A stretch of 64,000 nucleotides of DNA from Fusobacterium necrophorum subsp. necrophorum (GCF_004006635.1 NZ_CP034842.1:1240001-1304000), one strand, 5' to 3'. Counted from the stretch's first letter, positions 1-8,500 are shown. The notes: generated by a model not told the origin, from the sequence alone. Numbers and translations: made by a program.

Positions 1-2
1 TG

Positions 3-368
3 ACCTATATGTTTATTACTCATGATTTGTCTGTCGTAAAACATTTTTCCGATGATATTGCCGTGATGTATTTGGGAGAACTGGTGGAAAAAGCTCCGTC
101 GAAAGAGTTGTTCAGAAATCCGATTCATCCGTATACCAAGGCATTGCTTTCTGCGATTCCGTCAACAAATATCCGAAATAAAATGGAAAGAATTCGTTTG
201 GAGGGAGAAATTACTTCTCCTATCAATCCGGAACCGGGATGTCGCTTTGCAAAACGATGTGTCTATGCACAAGATATTTGTAGAAAAGAGAGTCCAAAAT
301 TGCAAGAAGTGCAAGGAGATCATTTCTTCGCCTGTCATCGTGCAGAAGAATTGGATTTTATAAAATAA
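3..368 (+). CDS. Oligopeptide/dipeptide ABC transporter ATP-binding protein, C-terminal part (OppF/DppF-like)
   Basis: The gene enters from the left edge: the frame is already open at base 3 (Thr-Tyr before the first Met), so the true start lies outside the window. What remains is the end of an ABC ATPase: the H-loop FITHDLSVV, the D-loop-side VMYLGELVE segment, and then the C-terminal oligopeptide-transporter extension with NPIHPYTKALLSAIP and a Cys-containing stretch (CRFAKRCVYAQDIC). These are hallmarks of OppD/OppF-type ATPases that energise peptide uptake at the inner membrane. The Walker A and signature motifs would lie upstream. The last-gene position before a terminator suggests OppF/DppF, but OppD cannot be excluded. 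Confidence 0.9.
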   Translation, partial: TYMFITHDLSVVKHFSDDIAVMYLGELVEKAPSKELFRNPIHPYTKALLSAIPSTNIRNKMERIRLEGEITSPINPEPGCRFAKRCVYAQDICRKESPKLQEVQGDHFFACHRAEELDFIK

Positions 369-373
369 GATAG

Positions 374-419
374 TATACTGACCTCCAAAAGTGGAAACTT
401 TGTGGGGGTCATTTTTTTT
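374..419 (+). terminator. Hairpin terminator after the ABC ATPase; resembles an IS3-type end
   Basis: GACC (380-383) pairs with GGTC (407-410) around an AAGT/ACTT inner stem, followed by eight T. The first about 22 bases (TATACTGACCTCCAAAAGTGG) also look like an IS3/IS150-type inverted-repeat end, so this terminator may be a domesticated IS scar (inference). Confidence 0.6.
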
Positions 420-421
420 GG

Positions 422-562
422 TTCTTTGTCAACTGGTGTTGATGGAGAGTAGAATATGAAATTTTGCTTCTTTGTCAACTCGTGTTGATGAAGAATAGAA
501 TAAGAAATGTTTAAGAGGATTTTAGGGATTTCAGAAACGAAATCTTTAAAATCCTTTTTTTT
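422..562 (+). repeat. Interspersed small repeat: repeated gene-end motif plus terminator
   Basis: Two adjacent copies of a TTCTTTGTCAACT..GTGTTGATG segment (about 422 and 468) are followed by the hairpin GGATTTTAGGGATTTC/GAAATCTTTAAAATCC at 517-554 with a T tail to 562. The arms pair throughout if G-U is allowed, so it is a good intrinsic terminator. A diverged third copy of the first motif sits near 568. The same module recurs after etfA (34,514-34,609), and a relative forms the 3' end of the small gene ending at 9,932. In that gene the repeated bases encode the last residues (FFVKLD, stop). The copies here read FFVNSC-stop without any gene body. Confidence 0.6.
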
Positions 563-1015
563 GAACTTCTCTGTCAGATGGTGTTGAAAAGAAAAAGAAA
601 AATCAAAATATTTAAAATATTTTCCGTATATCTCCTTTATGGCTTGACATGTGAGAGGCAAAATAAGCCTCTTCAAGAGCTTTTAGGGTAATTTTCTTAG
701 GCTGGTTTTTTACAGAGGGCTAAAATCAGCTCTTATTTTTTTCGAAAAATATGAATTTTAGCGATGTTTTGCTATTCAGAATAAAAAATCGAAAAAAAGG
801 AAAAGAATGGCTGCTATACATGCCGATTTTTCGTAGGAATTGTTGTAGTATTTTCTTGGAGTTCTTTTCTAGGATTTCCGATTATCTTTTTTTCTTATTC
901 TTTGTTTTTTGTAGTCTTTTTTCAGAATATTATTATTTCATAAAAAGAACGATAAAATTTGAAATAAAAAATAACAATATATTCATTTTTCGAAAAAAGG
1001 AGAAGAAAAAAATAC
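563..1015. other. Gene-free AT-rich stretch
   Basis: No convincing gene. It holds a weak T-tailed hairpin (about 715-742) and long A/T runs. A 91-codon plus-strand frame (751-1026) is Phe/Lys-rich with no ribosome site, overlaps the receptor promoter, and is not accepted. Confidence 0.5.
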
Positions 1016-1055
1016 TTGACAAATAAAATAACTTATTTTAGGCTTTCGTTATAAT
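1016..1055 (+). promoter_or_regulatory. Promoter region with palindromic operator for the TonB receptor
   Basis: TTGACA lies at 1016-1021 and TATAAT at 1050-1055. Their separation (28 bp) is too long for them to be one promoter, so the -10 probably uses a weaker -35. Between them is a perfect palindrome, TAAAATAA-C-TTATTTTA (1024-1040), placed where a repressor would block RNA polymerase. For a TonB receptor an iron or haem sensor (Fur-like) is the natural candidate, but the site is not a textbook Fur box. The regulator is inferred. Confidence 0.5.
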
Positions 1056-1133
1056 ATGAAAATCAAAACATTAAAGAAACAATATTTTTTAAAAGAATAC
1101 ATTATGTATAAAAAATAAAAGGAGGAGGGAGTT

Positions 1134-4100
1134 ATGAAAAAAGAAATGATTTTAACCTGGTTGTGCTTGGCTTCTTTGCAAGCAATAGCAGCAACCCAAG
1201 AAGTGGAGTTGAAGCCGACAAAAATTCGGGGGGGGGGGGCGACTTATAACGGCTCGGTTCTCTCCGGTGAACGAAAGAACACGCTTATCATAACAGACAA
1301 AGATATTGAGAAGAAACAATACAAAAATATCACGGAAATTTTTGAAGATTCTCCTTTAACCATAGTCACACATACACCGGCAGGTCCTGTGGTGGCTCTT
1401 CGAGGAAGCGGAGAGAAAACTTTGATGAGAGTGAAAGTATTGGTAGACGGAAACTCGATGACTTCGATTGATGAAAGTATGGGAGTGATTCCTTTCAATT
1501 CCATTCCCGCAGGAAGCATTAAGAGAATTGAAATCATTCCGGGGGGAGGAATCACTTTATACGGAAGCGGAAGTTCCAGTGGAGTCATCAATATTGTAAC
1601 AAAAATGGGAGAACTTAAAAATTATGGAAGTGTAAGCGTTTCCACAGGTTCCTTTGACACCTACAAGGCGGAAATCACAAAAGGGATCCGTATCAATCGA
1701 TATTTGTTTAGTAATCTTTCTTTAGAGGCGAAAAAAGGAAAAGGATACCGGGACCGGGAGCAAGATAAAAGAATCAATGCACTTCTCGGACTTAACATCA
1801 ATTTTCATCCCAAACATCGAATGAAAATTCAAGGAAGCCATTTTCAAGAGGACGCGGAAGGGACCAATGAATTGTATTTGACAGAATTACAAAAAAATCG
1901 TAGGGGAGCGGGAGATTCTTTTTCTACCATAGATTCAAAACGAACTGCCCTTTCTATTGATTATGAATACAGTCCGACAGAAAATTGGACTCTAACTGCC
2001 AATGTCAATCAATCGAAATTTACACGGGACATTCGCCAAGATTCTCACCCTTATTTGACTTTTTTGCCTTCCATTGATTTGAGTTTTTATGGAGTGCCTC
2101 AAGGATATACAGCGGAAATGGTTTCTGTGAATACTCCCATGGAATTAAAAGGAAACATGGAAGAGAAGATTAAGGGAGCAAGAATCAAATCGGAATATCG
2201 TTATGCGGAACAAAAAGGAAAATTTACATTTGGAGCGGAACATAGTGAGCATAGCCTACACCGAGATATGAATATGGAAGTGAAACCTTTTCATCCTTTT
2301 AACAGTATGGCTTTTTTGATTCATAAAGAAGACGATAAAATTTTTACGGAAGAAAGATTGAAAAATAGTCATGAACTTATGGATATTAATTCAGTTTTTT
2401 TACCTTTTATTATTGAGAAAGATAATACACCTACTTTAAAGGAAGAGAAAATAAATAAATGGAAAGAAAATTTTTTATATCAAAAAGCTAGTGAAGAAGA
2501 AAAAAAAGCTTATGATGCGGGGGGAGGAATAGCAGCTTTGGCTAATTCTTGGTATGAAAACCAAGGAATTATGAATTATGAATTTTCACATTTCAAGATA
2601 AAAGATTATTTTGATTTGGTGGAAAAAGATGGGAAAAAAGGAATTTATTATATTTTTAGAGAGGAAAAAGAGGTAGAAATAACTTTGCCAAATGGGAAAA
2701 AAAGAAAAAAGACAGTTACTGTGGAAAGACCTGAATTTATGGAAGTGAATGATGAAAGTCGATTAAAAGATATTCTTAATTTTATACAAAAGGATAAAGT
2801 AGATCCCTCTTTAACAGTAAATACTTTGATACAATCAAAAATAGATGTAAAAAAGAAAACCGATTCTTTCTATTTACATAACAGCTATCCGCTAACCGAG
2901 AAATTAACTGTCAATGCAGGACTTCGTTATGAAAAGGCAAAGTATCATGGAAATCGGGAAACACAGACAATACAACGAATTATAGGAAATGCGGATAAGA
3001 AAGAAACACAGGAGGCTGTAAATTTATATATTTCCGTTTCGGATGTGGAATATTTGAAAAAAGATCCAAGAATCAATTGGAATGCTAATATCAATGCAGA
3101 AACACAGGCAAAGTTAAAAGAATTGAAAGAAACAGGAAGCACACAGATTGTCATGTCACAATTATTCCGAAAAGAAAAGAGAGAAGAGGAAAATTTGGGT
3201 GGAGAAATTGGCTTTGATTATAAAATCAATGATAGTGATTTGGCATATGTGAAATATGAAAGAGCTTTCAATTCTCCTTTACCAAATCAACTAACCAATA
3301 AAACCTATGACCCGATTCATAAAGTGAAGACATATTGGGAAAGTGATTTGAAGACGGAGAAAATGGATAATTTTGAAATTGGAATTCGTGGGGCTTGGAA
3401 TGAGCATATTACCTACGGATTGGCAGGATTTTTGAGTACAACCTATGATGAAATTGTTTCCGTGGTAAAAGATGGAAATTCCCATATGTCAAGAGAATGG
3501 AGATTTATCAATTTGGACAAAACGAGAAGAATGGGAATAGAATTGCAATCGGAACAAGTCTTTGATAAATGGAGATTACGCCAATCTTTGACTTATGTGG
3601 ATCCGAAAGTGTTGTCCAATGATTATAAAAAACAAGTGGCAAGAATCGCACAGGAGCAGTCCGATGCGATGATAGACAGTCATGAGAAAATTATGAGAAA
3701 CAATGTATATCCAATTCGTTTAGACATTGCTGCATGGAAAGGAAAGATACCCGAAGCTGAGTTTCAAAAATTGAAACCTCAAATTATGGCATTAACAGAT
3801 CATGGTTTAGAGGGAAAGATTTCACAAGTGGAAATGAACGCACAGTTGGAAAAATTGTTGGAAAGTCTTCCTAATCTGGCGAAGAAGGAAATCAAGGAAA
3901 CGGTCAAGGCAAGATTCACGGACCGAGATATTTACAAAGAACGAGTGGAAAAACAATTTAGAAAACAATATCGAACTGAGGGAGGAAGCTTTATTAAAAA
4001 AGGAGATAGAATTCCTTTGGCACCGAAAATCAAAGCGACTTTTGGAGCGGATTATCAATTTACAAATCATTTAAAAATGGGAACAAATGTCACTTATGTA

Positions 4101-4331
4101 GGAAATTATATGACAGCGGAACCAAGTAAGGGCTATGAAATTGTACAAGTGAAAGTTCCTTCTCACTTGCTAACGGATTTTTATGGAAGTTATGAGTTTG
4201 ACAGCGGCTTTTCTATAAAATTCGGAATTAACAATGTCTTCAATCATAAGTACTATTTAAGACAAGATTCCAGAACGGCAACACCTGCACCGGGAAGAAC
4301 TTACAGTGCAGGATTTAGTTATCGTTTTTAA
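1134..4331 (+). CDS. TonB-dependent outer-membrane receptor
   Basis: The 1,065-aa protein has a signal peptide (about residues 1-20, ending AIAA), a short segment EVELKPTKI that could act as TonB box, a plug domain (about 45-160, with LVDGNSM, IEIIPGG and GSGSSSGVINIVTK) and a long beta-barrel ending in the YRF expected for BAM insertion. It should import a scarce ligand (iron complex, haem, cobalamin or similar) using energy from TonB-ExbBD; the ligand cannot be read from sequence. It is longer than usual (600-800 aa): residues about 390-590 form a Lys/Glu-rich insertion, likely an extracellular loop. The start follows a strong AAGGAGGAGGG site. The gene carries a G12 tract at codons 32-36 that is in frame here (ON). 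Confidence 0.93.
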   Translation: MKKEMILTWLCLASLQAIAATQEVELKPTKIRGGGATYNGSVLSGERKNTLIITDKDIEKKQYKNITEIFEDSPLTIVTHTPAGPVVALRGSGEKTLMRVKVLVDGNSMTSIDESMGVIPFNSIPAGSIKRIEIIPGGGITLYGSGSSSGVINIVTKMGELKNYGSVSVSTGSFDTYKAEITKGIRINRYLFSNLSLEAKKGKGYRDREQDKRINALLGLNINFHPKHRMKIQGSHFQEDAEGTNELYLTELQKNRRGAGDSFSTIDSKRTALSIDYEYSPTENWTLTANVNQSKFTRDIRQDSHPYLTFLPSIDLSFYGVPQGYTAEMVSVNTPMELKGNMEEKIKGARIKSEYRYAEQKGKFTFGAEHSEHSLHRDMNMEVKPFHPFNSMAFLIHKEDDKIFTEERLKNSHELMDINSVFLPFIIEKDNTPTLKEEKINKWKENFLYQKASEEEKKAYDAGGGIAALANSWYENQGIMNYEFSHFKIKDYFDLVEKDGKKGIYYIFREEKEVEITLPNGKKRKKTVTVERPEFMEVNDESRLKDILNFIQKDKVDPSLTVNTLIQSKIDVKKKTDSFYLHNSYPLTEKLTVNAGLRYEKAKYHGNRETQTIQRIIGNADKKETQEAVNLYISVSDVEYLKKDPRINWNANINAETQAKLKELKETGSTQIVMSQLFRKEKREEENLGGEIGFDYKINDSDLAYVKYERAFNSPLPNQLTNKTYDPIHKVKTYWESDLKTEKMDNFEIGIRGAWNEHITYGLAGFLSTTYDEIVSVVKDGNSHMSREWRFINLDKTRRMGIELQSEQVFDKWRLRQSLTYVDPKVLSNDYKKQVARIAQEQSDAMIDSHEKIMRNNVYPIRLDIAAWKGKIPEAEFQKLKPQIMALTDHGLEGKISQVEMNAQLEKLLESLPNLAKKEIKETVKARFTDRDIYKERVEKQFRKQYRTEGGSFIKKGDRIPLAPKIKATFGADYQFTNHLKMGTNVTYVGNYMTAEPSKGYEIVQVKVPSHLLTDFYGSYEFDSGFSIKFGINNVFNHKYYLRQDSRTATPAPGRTYSAGFSYRF
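1228..1239 (+). repeat. G12 homopolymer in the receptor gene (phase-variation tract)
   Basis: Twelve consecutive G lie between the putative TonB box and the plug, encoding Arg-Gly-Gly-Gly-Ala together with flanking bases. Losing one G gives a stop (TAA) about 20 codons later; gaining one G gives TAA four codons past the tract. Only changes of three keep the receptor. Confidence 0.85.
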
Positions 4332-4463
4332 TGGGCTTTGAGTGCTTGACAAGAAGATACTATTATAATTGAAACTAACCTTATGCAGTGTTCTTTCTCC
4401 GATTTGTTTCTGACAGAAAAAGCACTTGTCCTTAAGAGCTGATATGAAAAAATAGGACTGACA

Positions 4464-4772
4464 ATGGAAATAGATTTATCCTATATTCCCAAAGAGATAC
4501 AGGAATATCTATATCAGCAATCTGAAGAAATGGAATTAACCTTAAAACCAAGTGATGCTAGAGCACTTCATCTGATGAACAGACAGCAAGAGCTGAATCA
4601 AGAGCTGCTTACAACATACTTGTTGAATTTGAAAAAACCGAAGATGAAAGAGTATCAGAATATCAAGCTATCTCAGAGTGTCTACAAAAAGTTTTTTCAC
4701 GATGAAACAAAAAAAGAAGTAGAAGAGGTTCTAGAGAAAGCTTTAGAGCTATATTTTAATCAGAAAATGTAG
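4464..4772 (+). CDS. Hypothetical small protein, 102 aa
   Basis: I do not recognise this protein. It is Glu/Leu/Lys-rich, predicted mostly helical, with no signal peptide or membrane segment. The C-terminal half (KLSQSVYKKFFHDETKKEVEEV) could be an amphipathic helix pair. The start follows a weak AGGACTGAC site. It stands alone between the receptor gene and the AlbA-type regulator, with no terminator visible on its upstream side, so it may be transcribed with the receptor. Codon use is like its neighbours. It could be a small cytoplasmic adaptor or an antitoxin-like protein, but nothing supports one role over another. Confidence 0.6.
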   Translation: MEIDLSYIPKEIQEYLYQQSEEMELTLKPSDARALHLMNRQQELNQELLTTYLLNLKKPKMKEYQNIKLSQSVYKKFFHDETKKEVEEVLEKALELYFNQKM

Positions 4773-4845
4773 TATAATATATAATAATATTAAGAAAAAT
4801 TGCAATAAATATTTTAAAAAAATATTTTCAAGAAAGGGGGATGAC

Positions 4846-6186
4846 ATGGAAAACAATCAGTTGGAATATAAATCCGATATTCCTAAAAAGCCAAATCAAT
4901 TAAAAGCAGAAATTGTATCCTTCCTTAATTCACACGGTGGAACTATATTACTTGGTGTAGATGATGATGGAAATAAAATAGAGCATAGCGAAAAACGATA
5001 CAAGCAGTGGGAAGAAATCATCAGTAATTGGATATTCAGTGCATTTTACCCAAGTGTTGTCAATTTGATTGAAATAAAAATAGATAAAGTGTTTACTATA
5101 TCTGTCAAAAAAGGAACCAATAAGCCATATTATTACAAAGACGGAGAAGGATTTAATGCCAAAGGGGTGTATATTAGAGTAGGGAGTACAAAAAGGCTTG
5201 CAAACTACGAAGAAATACAAAGAATGATGATAGCCAGCAAATCGGAGGAATATGAAAAATTATTATCCGAAAATCAAAATTTGACATTTGAATATGTGAG
5301 GATGAAATTAAAGGAGAAAGACATAGAGTTTGATTCGAAGGGGTCTTCATTATTGAATACCGATGGAAAATACAACAATGCAGCATTGTTTCTTAGTGAT
5401 CAAAATCCAACTATCAGTAAATTTGCAGTCTTCCAAGGAACTGATGTATCAATATTCTTAGATAAAAAAGAATTTACCGGTTCTATTATGAAGCAATTGG
5501 ATGATATTTTATACTTCTCAAATCTATCAAATAAAAAGAAAGTGATCATAACAGGCAAACCACAAAGAGATGAGTATGAAGATATTCCTAAAAGAGCATT
5601 GAGGGAGGCAATATGTAATTGTTTTTGTCATAGAGATTATTCTTTGAGCGGAGATATAAAGGTGGAATATTATGATGACAGAGTAATGATATTTTCTCCG
5701 GGTTCACTTCCGAACGGATTAACTGTAGAGGATATTAAAGACGGAATGACAGCAAAAAGAAATCAAATCCTTGTGGATGCTCTTGATAAAGCTGATTTTA
5801 TAGAAAATTACGCATCAGGGGTTAGGCGAATATTTAAAGATTACGAAGATTATGATAAAAAACCGGAATATAAAATATCGGATAATGGAGTAATACTCAC
5901 CTTATACAACAGAAATTATAACGCTGGAGATGTCCCAAAGAATGTCCCAAAGAATGTCCCAAAGAATGTCCCAAAGAATGTCCCAAAGAAATTGAAGGCT
6001 AAAGACAGGCAAATGTTCATTATAGAAGAAATGAACATTAATCCAAAAGTTACAATTATGGAATTGGGCAATAAATTTAATGTATCCGACAAGACCATAA
6101 AAAGGGATATAGAAAAATTGAAAAAAGAGAATAAGATTTACAGGCAAGGAAGTTTAACCGAAGGAAGATGGATTGTTATAAAATAA
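4846..6186 (+). CDS. AlbA/Schlafen-type (AlbA_2) ATP-binding DNA-binding regulator with C-terminal HTH
   Basis: The 446-aa protein opens with the AlbA_2/Schlafen-AAA_4 domain (about 1-120: LEYKSDIP, VSFLNSHGGTILLGVDDDG, FNAKGVYIRVGSTKRLAN). A GHKL-like middle part follows (about 245-330: ALREAICNCFCHRDYSLSGD, VMIFSPGSLPNGLT), then a repeat linker (about 362-381, five near-identical VPKN units) and a winged helix-turn-helix (about 395-440: IMELGNKFNVSDKTIKRDIEKL). Proteins of this architecture are transcription regulators commonly carried on mobile or accessory DNA; the target is unknown. The ribosome site GAAAGGGGGATGAC is strong. Its location beside IS remnants supports acquisition by transfer. 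Confident in the family, not in the role. Confidence 0.85.
   Translation: MENNQLEYKSDIPKKPNQLKAEIVSFLNSHGGTILLGVDDDGNKIEHSEKRYKQWEEIISNWIFSAFYPSVVNLIEIKIDKVFTISVKKGTNKPYYYKDGEGFNAKGVYIRVGSTKRLANYEEIQRMMIASKSEEYEKLLSENQNLTFEYVRMKLKEKDIEFDSKGSSLLNTDGKYNNAALFLSDQNPTISKFAVFQGTDVSIFLDKKEFTGSIMKQLDDILYFSNLSNKKKVIITGKPQRDEYEDIPKRALREAICNCFCHRDYSLSGDIKVEYYDDRVMIFSPGSLPNGLTVEDIKDGMTAKRNQILVDALDKADFIENYASGVRRIFKDYEDYDKKPEYKISDNGVILTLYNRNYNAGDVPKNVPKNVPKNVPKNVPKKLKAKDRQMFIIEEMNINPKVTIMELGNKFNVSDKTIKRDIEKLKKENKIYRQGSLTEGRWIVIK
5929..5988 (+). repeat. 12-bp tandem repeat (VNTR) coding for VPKN units
   Basis: Five consecutive copies of a 12-bp unit (AATGTCCCAAAG, the first copy with a changed first base) encode the flexible linker between the central domain and the HTH. 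Copy-number change by slippage would lengthen or shorten the linker by four residues without breaking the frame. Confidence 0.9.
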
Positions 6187-6216
6187 TAATGCCGTAAAAT
6201 AAGTGAGTTATAGTGT

Positions 6217-6263
6217 ACTGCACCCAAAATCTTGGACACAAGATGGGAGGTGCAGTTTTTTTA
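6217..6263 (+). terminator. Hairpin at the IS3-like left end acting as terminator
   Basis: ACTGCACC (6217-6224) and GGTGCAGT (6249-6256) are perfect arms, with an inner CTTG/CAAG stem and a T-rich tail. It ends the AlbA-type gene, and as an IS-internal terminator would also block read-through into the transposase. Confidence 0.65.
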
Positions 6264-6311
6264 TTATATAGGAAAGTATAAATTTAAAGAGATAGGAAAA
6301 TAATAAAAAAA

Positions 6312-7720
6312 AGAATTTACGGAAATATAAATTGTAATTAAGAGTAAAATTATAGAAAAGTTATAGAAAAATAAGAAATTGTTGAATGCAAAAAAGCTCT
6401 AATAAAATTAGAGAAAATTAAGGATATATTTTATGAATTTCATACCCAGACCAGAGGGAGGTTAAAAATAATTCTTTTACTTTTAGCTTTATCTTACAAA
6501 AAGGACAAATAAAAGGATTAATATCAAAAGTTTCTAAAGAAGATTTCACATAAAAAGAAAGTTCAAATTGCTTTTTCTTTTTAAAATTAAGAATAACTTT
6601 TTTTAGTTTAGAATTTAAATGCCTAGCATAAAACCCAAATCTAGAAATAGATTTAAAGTTTTTAGGTGGAAGATGAATAAGAATCTGTTGAACAAATTCA
6701 TCAATAGGCATTGTGCGATATTTTTTATTTTTATTATCAGCTAAATCTTGATAGAAAAAAGTAACTTCTTTATCGTTAAAATTAACAATTTTATATTCTG
6801 CAATTGGAGCTCGCGCAAGATATCTTCCAAGATACTTTATGATTCCGGCAGTTGAATTAAGTTCTGTAGATCCTACATTAAAAAATAGGCGAACATCTTT
6901 TTTGTATAGTTCTCTAACTGATTTGAGCGCTTTTTTCTTAATGTTTTCAGAGTAGTTTCCATTTTTTACAATATCAAGTACTAAAAAACGCCATTGTTTA
7001 GCAATAGAATTAACATGAAAATATTCCAATTTTCTAAAAGTTAGTTTTTTAGTAAACCCACCCAGCGAAACAAGCGCATGGATGTGTGGATTTCATTTGA
7101 GGTCACGACCAAAGGTATGAATAATTGTGACAAGCCCATAATGAACAATATCAGTATCAGTAAAGTAATTAGGAGAAGATTTAGGAATTTTCTTTTTTCT
7201 TTGAGTTTTTTTATTAATATTGTGAAACTGATATTTAAAAATTTCATTAACGGCTTCAGCGAGTTTTCTAAGTAAAGTTCGATCATAACAAAAAAACATT
7301 CTTAATTCTTCAGGAATGGTAAAAAGAACATGCCTATGAGGGATATTAAGAATATCTCTTTGCATATTAGAAGCCCAAACAGAAGAATATTTGAAACCAC
7401 AAGTAGGACAGAGTTTAGATTTGCAAGAGATAGGAAAAGTATGAAAGTGACCGCATTTTTTACAAGAATATTTAACAAAACCTTTGCTAATATCTCTACA
7501 AAGTAAAAATTTATCAAGAGAAAATTTGATAAATTCAAGATGTTCATGCGCAACAAAAGACTTGATAAAATTGAAGATATGTGTTAGATTAGTTAAGAGT
7601 AATATTTCTTTAATCATAAGAAGTAGCTCCTTTCTGTATTTTTTTTCGCAATTAAATTTTACAGAAAAAGAGAGCCGATTGCAAAAGATTTTTTTAAAAT
7701 CTGCAATCGGCTTTTTTTAT
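6312..7720 (-). mobile_element. Solitary IS91-family-like element (decayed relative of the tandem array)
   Basis: The layout matches one unit of the array at 34.6-40.4 kb: the low-coordinate end has the same GGAAAT-ATAAAT..GAGTAAAAT pattern and a small hairpin just past the transposase stop (CTCTAAT/ATTAGAG, 6396-6412). The high-coordinate end is the hairpin GCCGATTGC/GCAATCGGC followed by seven T (about 7672-7718). The left boundary is estimated by alignment to the array unit. The sequence has diverged widely from the array copies, so it is not a recent sibling. Confidence 0.7.
6418..7617 (-). pseudogene. IS91-family transposase broken by one in-frame stop
   Basis: One frame runs the full length (about 399 codons) and matches the intact 404-aa array transposases end to end, except for a single TGA at 7093-7095. 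The intact protein has Trp175 there, directly before the HUH motif; TGG to TGA is a one-base change. The N-terminal part keeps the zinc ribbon (CKKCGHFH, CKSKLCPTCG). The part after the stop keeps NPHIH and the YLGRYLAR tyrosine motif. No other lesion was seen. Both pieces appear as separate open frames (7093-7617 and 6418-7029). It is inactive unless the stop is suppressed. Confidence 0.85.
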
Positions 7721-8182
7721 GTCAAAATTAACAGGGGAACAAAAAATAGAAATCTATGAGCGCAGACAACAAATGGAAACAATTTCTTCTCTATCAAAGA
7801 GATTTTCCATTTGGGAATCCAATATCAATTGCTTACTTTCCCTTCTTCAAATACATGGATACAATATCTTACGAAATGGTAAAAATTATGTTTATTCAAA
7901 AGAATTAAAAATAGAAATGATAGAAAAAGTTTTACTTCAAAAGCATTCTATAAATTCTGTTTCTTTGGAATACGGTTTTCGAGTACCGGATTATTAAAAA
8001 ATTGGATTACAAAATATGTCGAAAACGGGTATAATGTCATAGCGAAGAAAAATGAAAGGAAGAAGAAAACTATAACAATTGCAAAGAAAAAAACAGAAAA
8101 GAAGGTAAATGAGTCTGAAAAACTAAAAGGATTCATTCTTGCTTCTTACAGAAGTCAATCCTTAAATCAACATATGAAATAG
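7719..8182 (+). pseudogene. IS3-family transposase OrfA remnant, frameshifted
   Basis: The first 90 codons read as an IS150-type OrfA helix-turn-helix (KLTGEQKIEIYERRQ..). Near 7,978 the frame breaks; two bases further on, the sequence continues as STGLLKNWITKYVENGYNVI and a Lys-rich tail to a stop at 8182, again typical of OrfA. OrfB (the DDE integrase) is absent. The start codon abuts the hairpin end of the IS91-like element. Non-functional. Confidence 0.75.
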
Positions 8183-8209
8183 ATTTGTCTAACTTTTTTG
8201 GGCGTTACA

Positions 8210-8491
8210 GTTGAAAATAGGACTAAATGTCAGAAAACTAAAAAAGTACAAAGCAGTGAAACACAGACCCATGAAGAACAAGCCACGCCCCGAAAACCTG
8301 ACGGCATTCTAACAAAAAAGATTAGAGGAAAGACCTTTGTAACCGAGATATATTTTGACAAATATAAAACATTGAAAAGATATACAACATATGGTATTCT
8401 AAAATTAGCGAATGAAATATGGATAATATACACTAGGGCAGGAATTATGTGTATTCCAATAATGATTCTTAATATAGTGTGTAAAGTATAG
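8210..8491 (+). pseudogene. Scrap resembling a transposon-encoded TnpW-like small protein
   Basis: After the IS3-like right end the frame reads RKPDGILTKKIRGKTFVTEIYF, similar in style to the small TnpW proteins of conjugative transposons, then departs into unrelated sequence. No proper start or ribosome site is seen, since the frame begins inside the IS end. Likely the leftover of an integrated element. Assignment is by eye and weak. Confidence 0.35.
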
Positions 8492-8500
8492 GAGAAGATT

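Larger units (their letters stand above)
6215..8209 (+). mobile_element. Decayed IS3/IS150-like element, interrupted by an IS91-like element
   Basis: The left end TGTACTGCACCCAAAATC (6215 on) and the right end at 8186-8209, read in reverse complement as TGTAACGCCCAAAAAAG, match each other and the IS3/IS150 terminal consensus. Between them lie an orfA remnant (7719-8182) and no orfB, so the element has lost its catalytic DDE domain. The IS91-like element (about 6312-7720) sits between the left end and the orfA start codon. Taking it out leaves about 95 bp of leader, a normal distance for this IS family. This is therefore a nested insertion in a dead host element. Confidence 0.7.

Noticed and set aside
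335-676. 113-codon minus-strand frame at the left end, with a similar one at 34,453-34,779
   Set aside because: The shared KKDFKDFVSEIPKIL translation comes from the repeated terminator hairpin read backwards, not from a conserved protein.
751-1026. 91-codon plus-strand frame upstream of the TonB receptor
   Set aside because: No ribosome site, Phe/Lys/Ile composition typical of AT-rich noise, and it runs into the receptor promoter and palindrome.
4346-4369. TTGACA and TATAAT after the TonB receptor gene
   Set aside because: Their spacer is only 12 bp, too short for a normal promoter.
5902-6147. Minus-strand frame reading repeated WDIL units
   Set aside because: It is the antisense shadow of the 12-bp VNTR in the AlbA-type regulator.
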